NCBI GenBank assembly: GCA_964371365.1
Contig: CAYJMO010000006.1
Span: 1 to 35,246, forward strand
Source of the DNA: CAYJBH01 sp964371365
Lineage (GTDB): Bacteria > Bacillota > Clostridia > Oscillospirales > Ruminococcaceae
DNA length: 35,246 nt
Reading direction: 5' to 3'
Shown piece by piece: positions 32,589 through 35,246 of this stretch. Numbering within the stretch: the stretch's first letter is position 1; each line of letters opens with the position of its first letter. Under the pieces are notes generated by a model. That model was not told the origin of the DNA, searched no databases, and was given only the letters and a program-made list of their open reading frames with translations. Both the position numbers and the translations under genes were made by a program.

Positions 32589-33292
32589 TGAAGTTCCTCC
32601 TGTAGTTTGATATATTTTATGAGACGAAAAATGACAAGTCCTGTGAGTAGAATAGATAGAATTATCCAGATAAATGTATACTCTGCACTATAGATAAAAC
32701 TAAAACTGCCGCCTGAAACTATGACAAAAACACTGACTATACCACTGACTGCCGCACAGACATAGATAGTTTCTTTCCTATGCATTTTTGTGATAATAAA
32801 AAGGCTGATATAGCATGTGAGAAGGAACGGCACGGTAATATATACAGTGTTCCTAATCGTCCCGAAGTCGCTTTTACCTACAATTAGCACAAGCAATCCC
32901 AACACTGCAAAGCTGACAGTTCCAAGTATTGCCAGACGTATAAGTGTAATTTTTGGCAGGCTGTGTTTGCAGGCGAGCTCCGTCTCTTCCATATTATAGG
33001 ACAAACTGATATGAAGTTCGGTAATAATGCACAGTGAAATAAACGGCAACAGTGCAGATACTGCCGACACTAAGTTGTCCGATGTGCTCCCGAACTTCGC
33101 ATACAAAAAGGCTGTGCAAACACAGAATATAAATAAAAGCCAAACCCTCTTTCGAATAAATCCTATCTGTGATGTCACCAATTCGCTAAATTTCGCTTTT
33201 GGAAAGGAAATACTGTTGATAAATTGTTCCCTCTTTTTTGAAGGGGGTGGGATAAACGATCTTTTTATCGCTGATTTTATCATTCTATCCAT
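32573..33292 (-). CDS. Six-helix membrane protein, candidate anti-sigma factor
   Basis: A 239-residue protein with a basic cytoplasmic N-terminus of about 47 residues and six hydrophobic segments (about 50-66, 73-93, 115-137, 149-165, 175-195 and 205-225). No zinc-type H-x3-C-x2-C motif is present, so it is not a classic zinc anti-sigma factor. Its position directly after an ECF sigma gene, with overlap, is the usual place for the cognate membrane anti-sigma factor. I infer that role without a family match. It could equally be an accessory permease subunit of the ABC transporter. The ATG at 33292 follows AAAGGAGGAGG, a very strong site, and overlaps the sigma stop by eight bases. Confidence 0.6.
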   Translation of the reverse strand: MDRMIKSAIKRSFIPPPSKKREQFINSISFPKAKFSELVTSQIGFIRKRVWLLFIFCVCTAFLYAKFGSTSDNLVSAVSALLPFISLCIITELHISLSYNMEETELACKHSLPKITLIRLAILGTVSFAVLGLLVLIVGKSDFGTIRNTVYITVPFLLTCYISLFIITKMHRKETIYVCAAVSGIVSVFVIVSGGSFSFIYSAEYTFIWIILSILLTGLVIFRLIKYIKLQEELQCIYA

Positions 33293-33743
33293 AAAAATCC
33301 TCCTCCTTTAATGTCGTTTTAAGTTTCTTTTTTATCGCATCTAATTTTCGATAAACCGCAAACCTTGATATTCCTAAATACTCCGCTATTTCTCCTATCC
33401 TAAGCTCATTTGAAAATCGCAGTAGCACAATTTCCTGATCATCAGCACTCAACATTGATACGGCAGTTTGAACGGTTAATACCGTTTCAATGTTATCCGA
33501 CCTATCATCAAAGAGACAATGAATGTCATTTCTTGCCGATGGCTTTCGAAAATGATCAATGCAAAGATTGCGTGCTATGGTATAAAGAAAGGCAAGTTTT
33601 TTGCCTTTCTCAAGATACTGCGCGCTGTCAAAATATTTTAGGAATGTTTCCTGCGTGATATCCTCTGCCAACTCGGTGTTTTTCACTTTAAAATAGCAAA
33701 AAGTATAAATCTTCTCATACTGTTCTTCAAGTTCCAAAGACAT
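33285..33743 (-). CDS. ECF-type RNA polymerase sigma factor
   Basis: A 152-residue sigma-70-family factor of the ECF group. Region 2 is about 5-70, with D-I-T-Q-E-T-F-L-K near 29-37 and a region 2.4-type stretch with I-A-R-N-L-C-I-D-H-F-R-K near 56-67. Region 4 is about 90-150, with L-S-A-D-D-Q-E-I-V-L-L-R-F and the helix-turn-helix I-G-E-I-A-E-Y-L-G-I-S-R-F-A-V-Y-R-K-L. There is no region 3, and the length is typical. AAAGGAG lies before the ATG. It is the first gene of the operon sigma / membrane protein / ABC ATPase / permease. The specific signal is unknown. Confidence 0.92.
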   Translation of the reverse strand: MSLELEEQYEKIYTFCYFKVKNTELAEDITQETFLKYFDSAQYLEKGKKLAFLYTIARNLCIDHFRKPSARNDIHCLFDDRSDNIETVLTVQTAVSMLSADDQEIVLLRFSNELRIGEIAEYLGISRFAVYRKLDAIKKKLKTTLKEEDFYG

Positions 33744-33775
33744 AAAAATCTCCTTTCACTATGTTTAACGGATTA

Positions 33776-33836
33776 AATCGGCAAAATGTGCGGAAAATAA
33801 AATAAAAAGTTAAGTTTTTTACAATTTTTGCCGATT
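33776..33836. promoter_or_regulatory. 11-bp inverted repeat in the sigma/rmuC divergent gap
   Basis: AATCGGCAAAA (33776-33786) and TTTTGCCGATT (33826-33836) are exact inverted copies with centres 50 bases apart, on either side of the AT-rich region that must hold the divergent promoters of the sigma operon and rmuC. The spacing is close to five helical turns, which would suit a looping or bidirectional regulator. No promoter boxes are convincing. Confidence 0.4.
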
Positions 33837-33871
33837 AAAATTGTAGATGCTATATTATAAAGGAACACAAC

Positions 33872-35203
33872 ATGATCTATCTGCCCGTTATCATCACCGC
33901 ACTTCTCGCCGTCGCGGTAATCGTCATACTAATTATTATGTTAAAGACACTCAGGGGAGAGCGTGATAAACTCGCCGCCTCTTTGGAGGAGCAGTTTCGT
34001 CGCTCACGAATGGAGCAGGGCGAGACACTCGCACAGGCGCTGCGAACGCATGGCGAGATGCAAACCGTCCTAACGGAACAGCTCTCCTCCCGACAGAGTG
34101 CGGTTCTTCGTGAACTCTCCGGCAACCTTTCGGCGCGTCAGGAGACGTTGCAATCGACGGTGGAGGGGCAACAAAAGCGCCTCGGCGACGCCTTTGCAAA
34201 CCATATGATGCACAGCAATCAGATGCTGGAAAACATGCGAAACACAATGGAGACACGGCTAAAAGCCCTCACCGAAGAGAACGAGAAAAAGCTGGAAGAG
34301 ATGCGACAGACCGTCGACCAAAAACTGCAAAAAACACTAAACGAGCGGTTAAATCAATCCTTTTCCCTTGTCAGTGAGCGGTTGGAGCAGGTGTATAAAG
34401 GTCTCGGTGAGATGCAGACGCTCGCGGTCGGGGTGGGGGACCTTAAAAAGGTGCTATCCGGCGTAAAAACAAGGGGTATCCTCGGCGAGACACAGCTTGC
34501 AGCAATTTTAGAGGAACTGCTCACAAAGGACCAATACTATGAAAACCACGCCCCACGACCCAAAGGAAGCGAGCGTGTAGAATTTTGTATTAAGCTACCC
34601 GGTTCCGAGGGCGGTCATGTACTTCTGCCCATCGATGCCAAATTTCCTGCCGATACATATATGAAGTTGGTGGAGGCATACGAGCAGGCAGACCCAAACT
34701 TAATATCGGCGGCGCAGAAAAATTTAGAGACGACAATCAAAGGGTTTGCTCGAGACATCCGCACAAAGTATATCGAGCCGCCCTATACCACCGATTTTGC
34801 GGTGATGTTTTTGCCTACCGAGGGTTTGTTTGCCGAGGTGGTGCGATGTGGTATCGCCGGCAGATTGCAGAGTGAGTATCGAGTAATCCCGGCAGGACCG
34901 ACCACCATGGCGGCACTGCTTTCCAGTCTGCAGATGGGTTTTCGGACTTTGCAGATACAAAAACGCTCGTCCGAGGTTTGGCAGGTGCTTGCATCGGTCA
35001 AGAACGAGTTCGAGACGTTTGGCAAGGCACTTGATCAGACTCAGACGAGACTTCGTCAGGCACAGGACGAGCTGGAAAACCTTGTCGGTGTGCGCACCCG
35101 TCAAATTCAGCGTAAGTTAAAAGGGGTGGAGACCGCTTTGCCGGCACAGACAGTGGAGGAACTCCCACTACAGATTGCCGAAGACGGTGCACAGCAGGAA
35201 TAG
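33872..35203 (+). CDS. rmuC: DNA recombination protein RmuC
   Basis: A 443-residue RmuC-family protein, believed to limit inversions at short inverted repeats and to carry a nuclease-like fold. Residues about 5-24 form a transmembrane anchor. A long coiled coil runs from about 28 to 190, then the RmuC core at about 195-380, with T-R-G-I-L-G-E-T-Q-L-A near 201-211, P-I-D-A-K-F-P near 251-257 (the D and K fit a nuclease active site) and D-F-A-V-M-F-L-P-T-E-G near 308-318. AAAGGA lies seven bases before the ATG. It is divergent from the sigma operon. The 43 bases after the stop show nothing of note. Confidence 0.93.
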   Translation: MIYLPVIITALLAVAVIVILIIMLKTLRGERDKLAASLEEQFRRSRMEQGETLAQALRTHGEMQTVLTEQLSSRQSAVLRELSGNLSARQETLQSTVEGQQKRLGDAFANHMMHSNQMLENMRNTMETRLKALTEENEKKLEEMRQTVDQKLQKTLNERLNQSFSLVSERLEQVYKGLGEMQTLAVGVGDLKKVLSGVKTRGILGETQLAAILEELLTKDQYYENHAPRPKGSERVEFCIKLPGSEGGHVLLPIDAKFPADTYMKLVEAYEQADPNLISAAQKNLETTIKGFARDIRTKYIEPPYTTDFAVMFLPTEGLFAEVVRCGIAGRLQSEYRVIPAGPTTMAALLSSLQMGFRTLQIQKRSSEVWQVLASVKNEFETFGKALDQTQTRLRQAQDELENLVGVRTRQIQRKLKGVETALPAQTVEELPLQIAEDGAQQE

Positions 35204-35246
35204 TTGGATTAGGCTGTCTATATAGTCCTTCAACTTGAAAACCAAT

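Noticed and set aside
33828..33856. TTGCCG, 17 bases, TATATT as the rmuC promoter
   Set aside because: The start of transcription would fall at or after the AAAGGA ribosome site, so the boxes are probably chance in AT-rich DNA.
1..35246. CRISPR array, rRNA genes, insertion sequences
   Set aside because: No regularly spaced repeats, no rRNA segments and no transposase were seen on either strand.

Overview
The window looks like chromosomal DNA from a Gram-positive, endospore-former-type Firmicute, most likely an uncultured member of the Clostridia (Oscillospirales/Eubacteriales-like). The signs are strong AGGAGG-type ribosome binding sites, GTG and TTG starts, the order YbbR-like / RecJ / RelA-SpoT / DUF512 radical SAM / Der, two parS-like sites of the Firmicute type, an ECF sigma factor operon with its own ABC transporter, and a short flagellin. 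The assignment rests on gene content only.

Layout. (1) 1-7026, plus strand: housekeeping genes packed with overlapping start and stop codons: end of a YbbR-like protein, recJ, relA/spoT, a DUF512 radical SAM protein and der. (2) 7089-12570: cyclic-di-GMP genes. An EAL protein on the plus strand faces, across a bidirectional terminator, a minus-strand pair: a PAS-PAS-GGDEF-GAF protein with an intact cyclase site, then a dCache-(degenerate GGDEF)-EAL protein. (3) 12885-17555, minus: four linked membrane-protein genes, one resembling a GT-C glycosyltransferase, the others unrecognised. (4) 17666-19597, minus: lysS-ruvX. (5) tRNA-Arg(ACG) at 19806-19882 with a perfect consensus promoter and a terminator. 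(6) About 19.9-26.0 kb: an AT-richer block of minus-strand genes beginning right after the tRNA and looking like an island: histidine phosphatase, GH25 lysozyme, a Dph6-like ATPase fused to a methyltransferase, an AEC-family carrier and a B12-binding radical SAM/DUF4080 protein. No integrase gene is present. (7) 26.0-26.6 kb: a gene-free stretch between divergent promoters with a parS-like site, six copies of GTTGAAA and several palindromes. (8) 26620-30452, plus: a small unknown gene, trxA, ung, a lone flagellin gene and a membrane protein. (9) 30521-33743, minus: ECF sigma factor, six-helix membrane protein (candidate anti-sigma), ABC ATPase and permease, every junction overlapping. (10) rmuC at the right end.

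The most unusual signal is noncoding. A tandem-hairpin element occurs twice, at 26536-26587 and 29225-29274. Both copies carry the same blocks (TGTTCCTTT, AATTTTGCC, GGCAAAACCG) around a hairpin whose two arms differ in sequence but stay paired. This looks like a conserved structured leader RNA or a small palindromic repeat. The second copy also carries a 19-nt block that recurs upstream of the flagellin gene. I do not recognise the element. Other points worth checking are the two parS-like sites flanking the radical SAM gene, the Dph6-methyltransferase fusion, the four-gene membrane operon and the overlapping sigma-ABC operon.

How the genes may work together: RelA/SpoT, the c-di-GMP proteins and the ECF system would give three layers of stress and lifestyle signalling. 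Flagellin, the GT-C-like protein and the other membrane proteins point to surface remodelling; these links are inference.
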